64,000 nt of DNA from Adiantum capillus-veneris (taxonomy: Eukaryota; Streptophyta; Polypodiopsida; Polypodiales; Pteridaceae): positions 105,712,141 through 105,776,140 of the forward strand of contig CM043942.1 in NCBI GenBank assembly GCA_014529385.2, given 5' to 3'. Both the position numbers and the translations under genes were made by a program. Each line of letters opens with the position of its first letter. The stretch's first letter is position 1. Below the pieces are notes generated by a model. The model saw nothing but the letters and a program-made list of their open reading frames with translations. It searched no databases and was not told the origin of the DNA. This document shows, one piece after another, positions 45,601-56,370 of this stretch.

Positions 45601-48121
45601 TCTTCTTAGTGGTTGCGTTTAAGGGTTTAAAATCTACACAAATTCTCCACTTCCCATCCTTCTTTGGACTGACTACAACTGGACTCACCCATTCTGTGGT
45701 CTCCACAGGGACTATGAACCCTGCCTTCAACAACTTTTCCACCTCTTCTCGCAAGGCTTCCATTTGCTCTTGACCCATCCTTCTTAGCCTTTTCCGCACT
45801 GGCTTAGCACCTTCTTTCAGCTCTATATGCATTTCTTCACCCTTGAACCCTCTGATCTCTTCATATGAAGTAATGAACAAATCAGGAAAACTAGCCAGTA
45901 TGTGCAAATATATATCCTTCTCCATAGCTGAGAGGTCTCCACTGATCATTTGTGTCATCAATTCCTGCTTCTTTGACAACTCAACCTTAGTTTGCATCAG
46001 CCCTTCAATCACTTCATAAGGCCCTTCACTTTCATCTTCAACCTCATTCGCAAATGCAACTAAACCAAACTCTTGGATTTCTTTGTCCATCAAAAGAAAT
46101 GCAACATCCGCATCCTCATCACTGCTGGTAGTGCTATCACTGTCCTCATCTGTCACCATGGAAGAGTCTTCATCACTAGACTCATCCTCATCTTCATAAA
46201 GCTCCTCTAATCGTTTCCTTGTGTCCATATTATAAAGCTTCTTGGTACCTATCTTTCCATAGAGGCTAATCGTACCATGTCGCCAATCTTGAACAGCTCC
46301 CACTGCACGTAACCATGGTCTGCCCAGTATAATAGGATATGCTCCCAACCCTGCTGGCATCACATGAAAATCAACCACTGCCTTTGCATCATATGCCTCC
46401 ACATCTAAGCTCTTTACAACACCCAAGCATTTTACTTTTTGATGGTTTGCCAATTTGATCCGAAAACCTGACACCCCAGCCACTGTGAGACCCATCTTCT
46501 CAACGCATGAGTGTGTTATGACGCATATTTGGGCTCCGCCATCCACATAACCTTGTCCCAAATTTTTCCTTTTATGCCACACATCTACTATTGGACAAAT
46601 GTCTGGTAGCTCATCCATTGCCAACACCTTTACTGAACCTCTCTCTAGATCTTTCTCCATTGGGTTAACCATCCTCTTCCACTGTCGCTTTAGCTTAGAC
46701 ACCATCTCTATAATCTTCCCAAAAGTAACATCTGCTTTCGTGCTCATCAAATCCTCCTTCAAGTCATAGCTTGATTGCCCATCCCCTAGTGGAAAATCTG
46801 AAACATGAAACTTTCGACGAGCTCTCCTTTTCGTCTTGGCCTTGACATCCTCGCCTTCATGGCTCTTTCCTTTCTTCTTACTAGGACCTGAGGCACTTCT
46901 TCCTTCCTTATCCTCTGTGGTCCTCTTCCCAATAGGCATCACTAATGTATCCTCTAGCTTTGATGCCTTCTCCAAGGTGACTACACTTAGCACTTTTGTC
47001 TTTCCCTTTTCCTCCTGGGTCAGTCCACTGGTTCCTTCGTCTCCCTTAATTTTGATGCCATAATCATTTGACCTAGTTAGCACCTGTCTTGGCAATGGAT
47101 ACATGTCTCCCCCCATCCTTGGTGGCTTATCACATTGTGGGCTAATGTGACCCAACTCTCCACAATTATAACATGTGGGCGTCTGCCTCCAGTACCTACC
47201 ATTGCTTTGTCCAACACCATTCCTAGGCCTTTCTTCACCTCTTGGCTGTTTTTCAAACCTCCCTCGACCTCGATTATTTCCCACTTGACCTAGCATGTTT
47301 AGGATGAGATTCTTCATCAAATCTACCACTTGTCTCATGTCTTGCCTTAGTCCATCATCTTGCACCGATGTAGTGACCACTGCTGGCATAACCTGAGTAG
47401 TAAGAGGAACCACTGGTTCATGATGAACCCCTGACATGCGACCTTGTAAAGACTCTATAGGCTGAAATGCAGACCTCATGGGCAAAGACTCCACCCCTAA
47501 CTGGCTCATTTCCCTCAACTTCCACTCTTTGTTCCTTGCTACCTCTAGTGCATCTTCATATGTCCTAGGCTTCTTTAGCTCCACTCTCCAACGTATATTC
47601 TCCCAAAGACCAGCCAAGAACCTGTCCTTCTTCATCATGTCAGGCGGGGGTACCTGTGGTGCTAAGGCCTTGCACATCCGCTCCCATGCCAATGAGAACT
47701 TACGTATGTACACATCTAGTGGCTCACCTTCCTTTTGCACCAAACCTTGTACTTCTTGCCACACTTTGTCAGGATCTTCTATCTTCACAAACTCCACTTC
47801 CAACCCATGCCTTAGATTGTCCCAACTCAATCTTACAGGTAGATCAGCCACACGCAACTCCTCTTCAAATGCTTTGGACCAAACTCGTGCATCACTCTTC
47901 AAACAAATTTTCAGAAGACGTAACATCTGCGCAGGGTCATGAATCTGGTTGCTAATGCAGGCAACCTCCATCTTTTCCAAAAAATCTTCCACATCTTCAT
48001 CACTTCTTCCATGAAACTCCGGATAAGAGAAAGCCATGGCTACCCAAATTATGATGCTTTGAGAACCCCTTTCAACACACGTGCAAGAACCCAAAACTTC
48101 TGACTGACTCAATTCCCACAA
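42686..48121 (-). CDS. Tat-like gag-pol polyprotein (unit 1), intact frame with mutated RT site
   Basis: A 1811-codon open frame. The natural start is probably Met29 (48037, MAFSYPEFHGRSDEDVEDFL). Domains in order: gag capsid (about 29-215); zinc knuckle CYNCGELGHISPQC (317-330); aspartic protease with YVDGGAQICV (about 526; D-G-G-A) and IILGRPWL (about 594); RT from KDGKWRICVDFKPLN (about 820); native RNase H (about 1080-1160, DxSD-type motif degenerate); second archaeal-like RNase H starting HVLFFDGSYRKS (about 1218) with NNEAEY and GDALLVVK; integrase zinc finger (RCQAFGKRV) and core from WGIDAIGPL (about 1491). The RT catalytic YxDD/MDD reads FMYDF (residues 927-931), where unit 2 has FMDDF. 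In integrase the second catalytic Asp is Glu (LLSEKGLEF) while unit 2 has SDKGPGF. Likely translated in principle, but not able to retrotranspose itself. Confidence 0.9.
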   Translation of the reverse strand: MWELSQSEVLGSCTCVERGSQSIIIWVAMAFSYPEFHGRSDEDVEDFLEKMEVACISNQIHDPAQMLRLLKICLKSDARVWSKAFEEELRVADLPVRLSWDNLRHGLEVEFVKIEDPDKVWQEVQGLVQKEGEPLDVYIRKFSLAWERMCKALAPQVPPPDMMKKDRFLAGLWENIRWRVELKKPRTYEDALEVARNKEWKLREMSQLGVESLPMRSAFQPIESLQGRMSGVHHEPVVPLTTQVMPAVVTTSVQDDGLRQDMRQVVDLMKNLILNMLGQVGNNRGRGRFEKQPRGEERPRNGVGQSNGRYWRQTPTCYNCGELGHISPQCDKPPRMGGDMYPLPRQVLTRSNDYGIKIKGDEGTSGLTQEEKGKTKVLSVVTLEKASKLEDTLVMPIGKRTTEDKEGRSASGPSKKKGKSHEGEDVKAKTKRRARRKFHVSDFPLGDGQSSYDLKEDLMSTKADVTFGKIIEMVSKLKRQWKRMVNPMEKDLERGSVKVLAMDELPDICPIVDVWHKRKNLGQGYVDGGAQICVITHSCVEKMGLTVAGVSGFRIKLANHQKVKCLGVVKSLDVEAYDAKAVVDFHVMPAGLGAYPIILGRPWLRAVGAVQDWRHGTISLYGKIGTKKLYNMDTRKRLEELYEDEDESSDEDSSMVTDEDSDSTTSSDEDADVAFLLMDKEIQEFGLVAFANEVEDESEGPYEVIEGLMQTKVELSKKQELMTQMISGDLSAMEKDIYLHILASFPDLFITSYEEIRGFKGEEMHIELKEGAKPVRKRLRRMGQEQMEALREEVEKLLKAGFIVPVETTEWVSPVVVSPKKDGKWRICVDFKPLNATTKKNPYPLPFIDQILDSVAGYERYSVCDGFSGYFQLKIALKDRTKTTFITPWGCYCYTVFPFGLSNGPSFYQERENWVLEPFIGSCVKAFMYDFCVYSSRDEHHEKLQMVLARYDECGGQLNPKKCHLAQPRVKLLGHMVLENGIEADPDKVKSIILLPSPTSTKQLATFIHTVKYMARFIPLSSQLLYPLQQVGKHDPLQWDHKCEEVFQEVKEVLGGLSAMQAPDWEKVFYVNPSVGDDAIGAMLLQKGKGSHYMRPVYCASRVKLVAERKFSEVELVMASVIFACQRFRHYLLPRPFVFLTSYAFLPQLINGTNMSNVVKQWVIELQEFEFSFLVEDSTRATLPDLLTYKENPLIVKEEVVRKVVEEVPQISNAHVLFFDGSYRKSHDAASGGIALYDPEGKLVCKRGFKLDAHSNNEAEYATLEAGLHICLKHGVRRLSIKGDALLVVKQVLGVWKSKNTSLKEMCFRIKGLLKRFEAWSIRHIERALNGEAHESAQGMIGELFVLRTTLPLYHGRESLAQEEKFLLTGIIPKEIQKSKKYGFVRRAYRYKLIGDVLYMKGADLVLRRVPWREDLYRVLEENHEGACGGHLALKITLHKILQEGYVWPSLHKDVHHWCRSCSRCQAFGKRVLKPELRKTIMAFDVFEKWGIDAIGPLPITSTGKSYILTAVDYLSRWAEAIAVKQITVKDVKKFVYDEICCKFGVPLELLSEKGLEFRTKLLDFLCAKTKIRHQNTTPYYPQCNGLNERFNGELVQILSKVTKHQGKNWDLELPSALWAYRTLVKTGTGFTLYHLVYGKEALLPVEVELPAVKMLEKLLGPPSDAFKERLLQLQEVQLDRMSALEHYGQMQDKALAKINEKVKSKGIKKHDLVLRYNSKLDNTFQKKFEIKWEGPFKVVECFPNGKYQLANLDGVLHKSRVNGLRLKLYHARLMMVEQDELSVDQAMLVRDEETCDAASLISLFAAADHE

Positions 48122-49094
48122 ACTTCAATGGAGCTCAACTTTAGATAAGGACAAACACATGCACATCAAATGAGTTTTCATAGTTAATCATCGGAATTAC
48201 AACAGGCAAAGGACATTCCAGGATCTCTCTTAATCTTCTCGGCCCGAACATAAAGACTATGCGCTGCTGGAAAAAAATCTTCCTGGACACATGAACATTT
48301 ATCTGGATTCTCAGAGTTAAATGAAAAGGAGTGAATTGAGGGCCATTTTGATCATCCATTAAAGCCAACCATGAAGCTCCCAAGAAGGCACACCTGACTT
48401 AACCTCTGATTTTGCCAAAATTTCAGCAGCATAACAGCATAAATGGCTCAAAAGACCAAAAAACCAGCCATCATAACTTGGAAAAATTTTGGCAGAGTTT
48501 CCCCAGAAATAGAGCAGTAGGAACCCAAAATATAGACTGTATATGTATGCATAAACTATCAACAATAGAACCCGAGCATCAAGTAGGACTCACTAGTACA
48601 TAGCCTATGGCGAGGTCACAAAAAGGGTGCTCCAGCTACCTATATCACCAAAAGGATCTCCACATTTGAGAATCCCCCAGCTCAATAAAAACCTCACTCT
48701 ATCGACCCTCACATGAAGGCTAATGCAAATCGCGTATAGTCAAGTCTCAGAAATTACTATCTTCCAGACCAAGTCTCAGAAATGGCTGGGACTCCCAAAT
48801 ACAACCAAGTATGGCTCCACAAATGCGTACAATGGAAGTTTCCACAAGTAACGTACAACCCATCAGACAATGCGCTCAAATAGGCGCCAAGTGATGCATA
48901 CCCACAACAACTGCAAGTGACATCACTGCTACTATATCACTGTACTCCAGCTACCTGTACCTGTGTGAATCACCGTACCTATACATGTCCCTGTAACCTG
49001 TAACCTGTAACCTGTAATCTGTAACCTGTAATCTGCAACCTGTAATCCCGAATCTCGAAGCTTGAAGCTCGAAGCAGAAGGTACTCGAAGAAGA
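48122..49094 (-). other. Unit 1 leader (5' untranslated region)
   Basis: About 970 bp between primer-binding site and gag. It holds a 7-bp tandem repeat (TTACAGG on the minus strand) at about 48990-49048 and a short hydrophobic frame (48565-48359, YLYFWGN-like) without known function; the same segment recurs in unit 2. Confidence 0.7.
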
Positions 49095-49112
49095 TCCTCC
49101 GTGAGGGCGCCA
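49095..49112 (-). other. Unit 1 primer-binding site
   Basis: On the minus strand TGGCGCCCTCACGGAGGA, six bases from the LTR2 edge. Complementary to a tRNA ending GGCGCCA. The same site is next to LTR3 (about 53611-53628). Confidence 0.75.
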
Positions 49113-49118
49113 AAAGAA

Positions 49119-50249
49119 TGTGAGCGGGATGAAAACACACACAGCGCCTCTATAACGACCCGACACACACTCTTGGGAAGATACACACACACACTATGGG
49201 GCACCACTCGGCTTACACAACACACCTGGCCGAGACAGGGAACACACCTCAGGAGTGAGAGGAGAGAGACTATCCACATGCCCACTCCACACAAACACAC
49301 ACACACACACCCAAAAAACTCAGCTCAAAAGAGGATAATTTCTGATGTTTAGATACAAATGAGCTTGGGCCAACACCAATGGGGCAAATAGCTCACACAA
49401 TATGGGTAAAATAAGCCAAATACAATCACAAACTAGAGCAGAAACTTCGCTCATAGGAGAAACTTACACAGAAAAGAAGCAGAAAAAGAATGAAGAATTT
49501 GGAAAAATGGACAGCACCATCGTGTCCGGAACGGCCCAAAACCTCAATCTACAATGTCAAAGTGCTCAAATCCGACCTCGGATGAGCAGTTTACGTCCAA
49601 AACAAGCTCCAAAAACCCCAAAAACACACATGCGGCTGTTCCTCCTCTCTTCTCCACATTTTTTCTAGTCTTCTCTCTATTTTTTTAGTTCCCACACTTA
49701 GCTTTATTATTTGGGCACCTGTGGCCTTTTAAATGACTTCAAACGGACCCCGAACAGGCAAAAAACTTACCTCGCAGTGCATAGTTGTCACCTTTTTGCA
49801 TCATCCGCACACCTGGCACTCAGTTCTTTTCAATAATGCGTCTCGCAACCACGTGAAGTGGCCCCAAAAAGTGATCCTAATGATGACCTTTCTGCATAAC
49901 TCTCACAAGAAAACACCACTTTGTGTCTGTATTCATCCACGTGCAAATATTGACCCCGTTCGGCCTCCTGACGCCACTCGATGCCATCTGACGCACCTGT
50001 TTACCTCATGTCGTCGGCCCGCGGATAGCTTCCTGGAGAAGTTTACGTGCTACCAACTCCCCCTTATTGTAGAAAAAACACAATGGTACTAATAGTGAAA
50101 ATCGATGCACTATGTACACCCTGTCCTACCTGTACACATGTGGGCCCCACGAAACCACCTGGCTCTGAAAAATGGGCAATTCTTTATTTGATGCACCATG
50201 CATGTATATGTACATATGCGCAATCCCTTGCTCCAAAAAACTCCTGGCA
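49119..50249 (-). repeat. Tat array LTR2, shared by units 1 and 2
   Basis: About 1131 bp, TGTGAGCGGG to CTCCTGGCA (last bases differ from the other LTRs by one change). Followed directly by the polypurine side of unit 2, so it serves as 5' LTR for unit 1 and 3' LTR for unit 2. Confidence 0.85.
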
Positions 50250-50283
50250 TAATTTGCCCATCCCCTAGCCTGCTAGATCATTC

Positions 50284-53081
50284 ATGATCAGCAGCAGCAA
50301 AGAGAGATATGAGACTCGCCGCATCACAGGTCTCCTCATCCCTCACCAACATTGCTTGATCCACAGACAGCTCATCTTGCTCCACCATCATCAATCTAGC
50401 ATGATACAATTTACACGCAATCCATTTACCCTTGACTTATGTAGAACACCATCCAGGTTAGCCAGCTGAGATTTGCCATTTGGAAAACACTCCACTACCT
50501 TGAAAGGGCCTTCCCACTTAATTTCAAACTTCTTTTGGAAGGTGTTATCCAGCTTACTGTTGTAGCGCAAAACCAAGTCATGTTTCTTGATACCCTTACT
50601 TTTGACCTTTTCATTTATCTTTGCCAAAGCCTTATCCTGCATCTGCCCATAATGCTCCAATGCGCTCATCCTATCCAACTAGACCTCTTGTAACTGCAAG
50701 AGCCTCTCTTTGAATGCATCACTAGGCGGCCCAAGCAACTTCTCTAACATCTTGACCGCAGGCAACTCTACCTCCACAGGCAATAGTGCTTCCTTTCCAT
50801 ACACCAAATGAAATGGAGTAAACCCCGTACCTGTCTTCACCGAAGTACGGTAAGCCCATAATGCACTAGGCAATTCCAAATCGCAATTCTTTCCTTGGTG
50901 CTCTGTCACTTTAGAAAGAATTTGTACCAACTCACCATTGAATCTTTCATTTAAGCCATTACACTGCGGGTAATAAGGAGTGGTATTCTGGTGCCTAATC
51001 TTCGTCTTTGCGCATAAGAAGTCTAGCAGTTTAGTTCTAAATCCTGGCCCCTTATCTGAAAGTAGCTCTAATGGCACCCCAAACTTGCAACATATTTCAT
51101 CATACACAAATTTTGCCACATCCTTTGCAGTGATCTGTTTTACTGCTATAGCCTCTGCCCATCTAGAGAGATAGTCAACTGCCGTCAAAATATAGCTTTT
51201 GCCCGTGCTTGTGATAGGTAACGGGCCTATTGCATCAATCCCCCACTTTTCAAACACATCAAACGCCATAATGGTTTTTCGTAGCTCTGGCTTCAACACT
51301 CTCTTCCCAAATGCTTGACACCTACTGCAAGACCTACACCAATGGTGAACATTCTTGTGAAAACTAGGCCATACATACCCCTCTTGAAAAATCTTATGCA
51401 AGGTGATCTTTAGAGCCAAATGGCCACCACATGCGCCTTCATGATTCTCTTCCAACACTCTATAAAGATCCTCTCGCCAAGGTACACGTCTCAACACGAG
51501 ATCAGCCCCTTTCATGTATAAGACATCACCAATCAATTTGTACCTGTATGCTCTACGCACAAAACCATACTTCTTAGACTTCTGAATCTCCTTTGGAATA
51601 ATTCCTGTTAGCAAAAACTCCTCTTCTTGAGCCAAACTTTCCCGGCCATGATAAAGAGGTAAAGTGGTCCTCAACACAAATAGCTCCCCAATCATGCCTT
51701 GAGCTGCTTCATGTGCCTCTCCATTTAGAGCACGTTCAATGTGTCTAATGCTCCATGCTTCGAACGTTTTCAACAGGCCTTAAATTCTGAAGCACAATGC
51801 CTTCAATGAGGTGTTCTTGCTCTTCCACACACCCAGCACTTGCTTCACCACTAACAAGGCATCACCTTTTATGCTCAATCTTCGAACCCCATGCTTCAAA
51901 CAAATGTGTAATCCGGCTTCCAGAGTAGCATATTCAGCCTCATTGTTACTATGAGCATCCAATTTGAACCCTCTCTTGCATACTAGCTTCCCCTCTGGAT
52001 CATAAAGTGCTATACCCCCTGAAGCTGCATCATGGCTCTTTCTGTATGAACCATCAAAGAACAACACATGTGCATTGCTGATCTGTGGCACTTCTTCAAC
52101 TACCTTTCTCACCACCTCTTCCTTAACAATAAGGGGATTCTCCTTGTAGGTCAACAAATCAGGTAGGGTAGCCCTTGTACTATCTTCCACTAGAAAAGAG
52201 AACTCAAATTCTTGCAGCTCAATTACCCATTGCTTGACCACATTTGACATGTTAGTGCCATTAATTAAATGTGGCAAAAAGGCATAACTCGTCAAGAAAA
52301 CAAAAGCTCGTGGTAGCAAGTAATGACGAAATTGTTGACAAGCAAATATTACACTGGCCATCATTAGCTCTACTTCCGAGAATTTTCTCTTCGCTACCAA
52401 CTTCACTCGGCTTGCACAATACACTGGCCTCATATAATGGCTGCCCTTCCCCTTTTGCAATAGCATGGCTCCAATGGCATCATCCCCTACTGATGGATTT
52501 ACATAAAACACTTTCTCCCAATCAGGAGCCTGCATGGCTGACAACCCCCCTAACACCTCTTTCACCTCTTGAAACACTTCTTCACACTTGTCATCCCATT
52601 GCAATGGATCATGCTTTCCCACTTGATGTAATGGATAAAGAAGATGCGAAGACAATGGAATAAACCGTGCCATGTACTTCACTGTGTTTATAAAAGTTGC
52701 CAATTGCTCCGTACTCGTAGGTGATGGAAGAAGAATAATAGACTTAACCTTGTGTGGATCAGCCTCAATGCCATTTTCTAACACCATGTGGCCCAATAAC
52801 TTCACCCTTGGCTGTGCTAGATGACATTTCTTTGGATTTAGTTGTCCTCCACATTCATCATATCGAGCCAATACCATCTGCAGCTTCTCATGGTGTTCAT
52901 CCCTACTGCTATAAACACAGAAGTCATCCATAAAAGCCTTAACACAACTACCAATGAATGGTTCCAACACCCAATTTTCTCTCTCTTGATAAGTTGGAAA
53001 ACTTTTGGCAGAGTTTCCCCAGAAATAGAGCAGTAGGAACCCGAAATATAGACTGTATATGTATGCATAAACTGTCAACAA
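50284..53081 (-). pseudogene. Tat unit 2: pol with gag-protease-RT start deleted
   Basis: The frame 53081-51780 begins in leader sequence (MLTVYAYIYSLYFGF) and joins RT at YQERENWVLEPFIG. Gag, protease and the RT fingers (equivalent of about 45395-48480 in unit 1) are deleted. RT catalytic FMDDFCVYS is intact. A TAA near 51780 (CFRI*), a TAG near 50679 (LQEV*) and a small indel near 50413 (NGLRVN for NGLRLK) break the rest. RNase H and integrase (SDKGPGF, catalytic Asp present) are readable from 51773 to 50679. Otherwise nearly identical to unit 1. Confidence 0.85.
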
Positions 53082-53634
53082 TAGAACCCGAGCATCAAGT
53101 AGGACTCACTAGTACATAGCCTATGGCGAGGTCACAAAAAGGGTGCTCTAGCTACCTATATCACCAAAAGGATCTCCACATTTGAGAATCCCCCAGCTCA
53201 ATAAAAACCTCACGCTATCGACCCTCACATGAAGGCTAATGTAAATCGCGTATAGTCAAGTCTCAGAAATTACTATCTTCCAGACCAAGTCTCAGAAATG
53301 GCTGGGACTCCCAAATACAACCAAGTATGGCTCCACAAATGCGTACAATGGAAGTTTCCACAAGTAACGTACAACCCATCAGACAATGCGCTCAAATAGG
53401 CGCCAAGTGATGCATACCCACAACAACTGCAAGTGACATCACTGCTACTATATCACTGTACTCCAGCTACCTGTACCTGTGTGAATCACCGTACCTATAC
53501 ATGTCCCTGTAACCTGTAACCTGTAACCTGTAATCTGTAACCTGTAATCTGCAACCTGTAATCCCGAATCTCGAAGCTTGAAGCTCGAAGCAGAAGGTAC
53601 TCGAAGAAGATCCTCCGTGAGGGCGCCAAAAGAA
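53082..53634 (-). other. Unit 2 leader and primer-binding site
   Basis: Matches 48565-49118, including the 7-bp repeat tract at about 53505-53563 and the TGGCGCC primer site next to LTR3. Confidence 0.75.
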
Positions 53635-54770
53635 TGTGAGCGGGATGAAAACACACACAGCGCCTCTATAACGACCCGACACACACTCTTGGGAAGATAC
53701 ACACACACACTATGGGGCACCACTCGGCTTACACAACACACCTGGCCGAGACAGGGAACACACCTCAGGAGTGAGAGGAGAGAGACTATCCACATGCCCA
53801 CTCCACACAAACACACACACACACACACCCAAAAAACTCAGCTCAAAAGAGGAGAATTTCTGATGTTTAGATACAAATGAGCTTGGGCCAACACCAATGG
53901 GGCAAATAGCTCACACAATATGGGTAAAATAAGCCAGATACAATCACAAACTAGAGCAGAAACTTCGCTCATAGGAGAAACTTACACAGAAAAATAGCAG
54001 AAAAAGAATGAAGAATTTGGAAAAATGGACAGCTCCATCGCGTCCGGAACGGCCCAAAACCCCAATCTACAATGTCAAAGTGCTCAAATCCGACCTCGGA
54101 TGAGCAATTTACGTCCAAAACAAGCTCCAAAAACCCCAAAAACACGCATGCGGCTGTTCCTCCTTTCTTCTCCACGTTTTTTCTGGTCTTCTCTCTGTTT
54201 TTTTAGTTCCCACACTTAGCTTTATTATTTGGGCACCCGTGGCCTTTTAGATGACTTCAAACGGACCCCAAACAGGCCAAAAACTGACCTCGCAGTGCAT
54301 AGTTGTCACCTTTTTGCATCATCCGCACACCTGGCACTCAGTTCTTTTCAATAATGCGTCTCGCAACCACGTGAAGTGGCCCCAAAAAGTGGTCCTAATG
54401 ATGACCTTTCTGCATAACTCTCACAAGAAAACACGACTTTGTGTCCGTATTCATCCACGTGCAAATATTGACCCCGTTCGGCCTCCTGACGCCACTCGAT
54501 GCCATCTGATGCACCTGCTTACCTCATGTCGTCGGCCTGCAGATAGCTTCCTCGAGAAGTGTACGTGCTACCAACTCCCCCTTATTGTAGAAAAAACACA
54601 GTGGTACTGGTAATAGTGAAAATCGATGCACTATGTACACCCTGTCCTACCTGTACACATGTGGGCCCCAGGTAACCACCTGGCTCTGAAAAATGGGCAA
54701 TTGTTTATTTGATGCACCATGCATGTATATGTACATATGCGCAATCCCTTGCTCCAAAAAACTCCTGACA
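53635..54770 (-). repeat. Tat array LTR3, shared by units 2 and 3
   Basis: About 1136 bp, TGTGAGCGGG to CTCCTGACA, followed by the polypurine side of unit 3. Confidence 0.85.
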
Positions 54771-54798
54771 TAATTTGCCCATCCCCTAGCCTGCTAGA

Positions 54799-56311
54799 TC
54801 ATTCATGATCAACAGCAGCAAAGAGAGATATGAGACTCGCCGCATCACAGGTCTCCTCATCCCTCACCAACACTGCTTGATCCATAGACAGCTCATCTTG
54901 CTCCACCATCATCAATCTAGCATGATACAATTTAAGACGCAATCCATTTACCCTTGACTTATGTAGAACACCATCCGGGTTAGCCAGCTGATATTTGCCA
55001 TTTGGAAAACACTCCACTACCTTGAAAGGGCCTTCCCACTTAATTTCATACTCCTTTTGGAAGGTGTTATCCAGCTTACTGTTGTAGCGCAAAACCAAGT
55101 CATGTTTCTTGATACCCTTACTTTTGACCTTTTCATTTATCTTTGCCAAAGCCTTATCCTTCATCTGCCCATAATGCTCCAATGCGCTCATCCTATCCAA
55201 CTGGACCTCTTGTAACTGCAAGAGCCTCTCTTTGAATGCATCACTAGGCGGCCCAAGCAACTTGTCTAACATCTTGACCGTAGGCAACTCTACCTCCACA
55301 GGCAATAGTGCTTCCTTTCCATACACCAAATGAAATGGAGTAAACCCCGTACCTGTCTTCACCGAAGTACGGTAAGCCCATAATGCACTAGGCAATTCCA
55401 AATCCCAATTCTTATCTTGGTGCTCTGTCACTTTAGAAAGAATTTGTACCAACTCACCATTGAATCTTTCATTTAAGCCATTACACTGCGGGTAATAAGG
55501 AGTGGTATTCTGGTGCCTAATCTTCATCTTTGCGCATAAGAAGTCTAGCAGTTTAGTTCTAAATTCTAGCCCCTTTTCTGAAAGTAGCTCTAATGGCACC
55601 CCAAACTTGCAACATATTTCATCATACACAAATTTTGCCACATCCTTTGCAGTGATCTGTTTTACTGCTATAGCCTCTGCACATCTAGAGAGATAGTCCA
55701 CTGCCGTCAAAATATAGCTTTTGCCCGTGCTTGTGATAGGTAACGGGCCTATTGCATCAATCCCCCACTTTTCAAACACATCAAACGCCATAATGGTTTT
55801 TCATAGCTCTGGCTTCAACACTCTCTTCCCAAATGCTTGACACCTACTGCAAGACCTACACCAATGGTGAACATCCTTGTGCAAACTAGGCCATACATAC
55901 CCCTCTTGCAAAACCTTATGCAAGGTGATCTTTAGAGCCAAATGGCCACCACATGCGCCTTCATGATTCTCTTCCAACACTCTATAAAGATCCTCTCGCC
56001 AAGGTACACGTCTCAACACGAGATCAGCCCCTTTCATGTATAAGACATCACCAATCAATTTGTACCTGTATGCTCTACGCACAAAACCATACTTCTTAGA
56101 CTTCTGAATCTCCTTTGGAATAATTCCTGTTAGCAAAAACTCCTCTTCTTGAGCCAAACTTTCCCGGCCATGAGAAAGAGGTAAAGTGGTCCTCAACACA
56201 AATAGCTCCCCAATCATGCCTTGAGCTGCTTCATGTGCCTCTCCATTTAGAGCACGTTCAATGTGTCTGATGCTCCATGCTTCGAACCTTTTTAACAGGC
56301 CTTTAATTCTG
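54799..56311 (-). pseudogene. Tat unit 3: integrase and end of RNase H only
   Basis: Frames 55791-54799 and 56217-55801 are the integrase core/C-terminus and its zinc finger. They are separated by a TGA at 55803-55801 where unit 1 has CGA (Arg), a C-to-T change at a CpG. The second catalytic position is Glu (SEKGLEF) as in unit 1. Coding sequence ends inside the second RNase H at KGLLKRFEAW, where a short triplicated segment and a truncated LTR follow. Confidence 0.85.
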
Positions 56312-56364
56312 AAACAACAGAGAATTAACAGGCCTTTAATTCCTTTTTAACAGGCCTTTAATTC
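56292..56364 (-). repeat. Triplicated 18-bp junction segment
   Basis: TTAACAGGCCTTTAATTC occurs at 56292, 56324 and 56347, at the join of unit 3 RNase H to LTR4. Confidence 0.85.
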
Positions 56365-56370
56365 TGAAAC

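Noticed and set aside
48990-49048. Interstitial telomere repeat
   Set aside because: The unit is TTACAGG with variants, not TTTAGGG, and it recurs at the same place in each retroelement leader.
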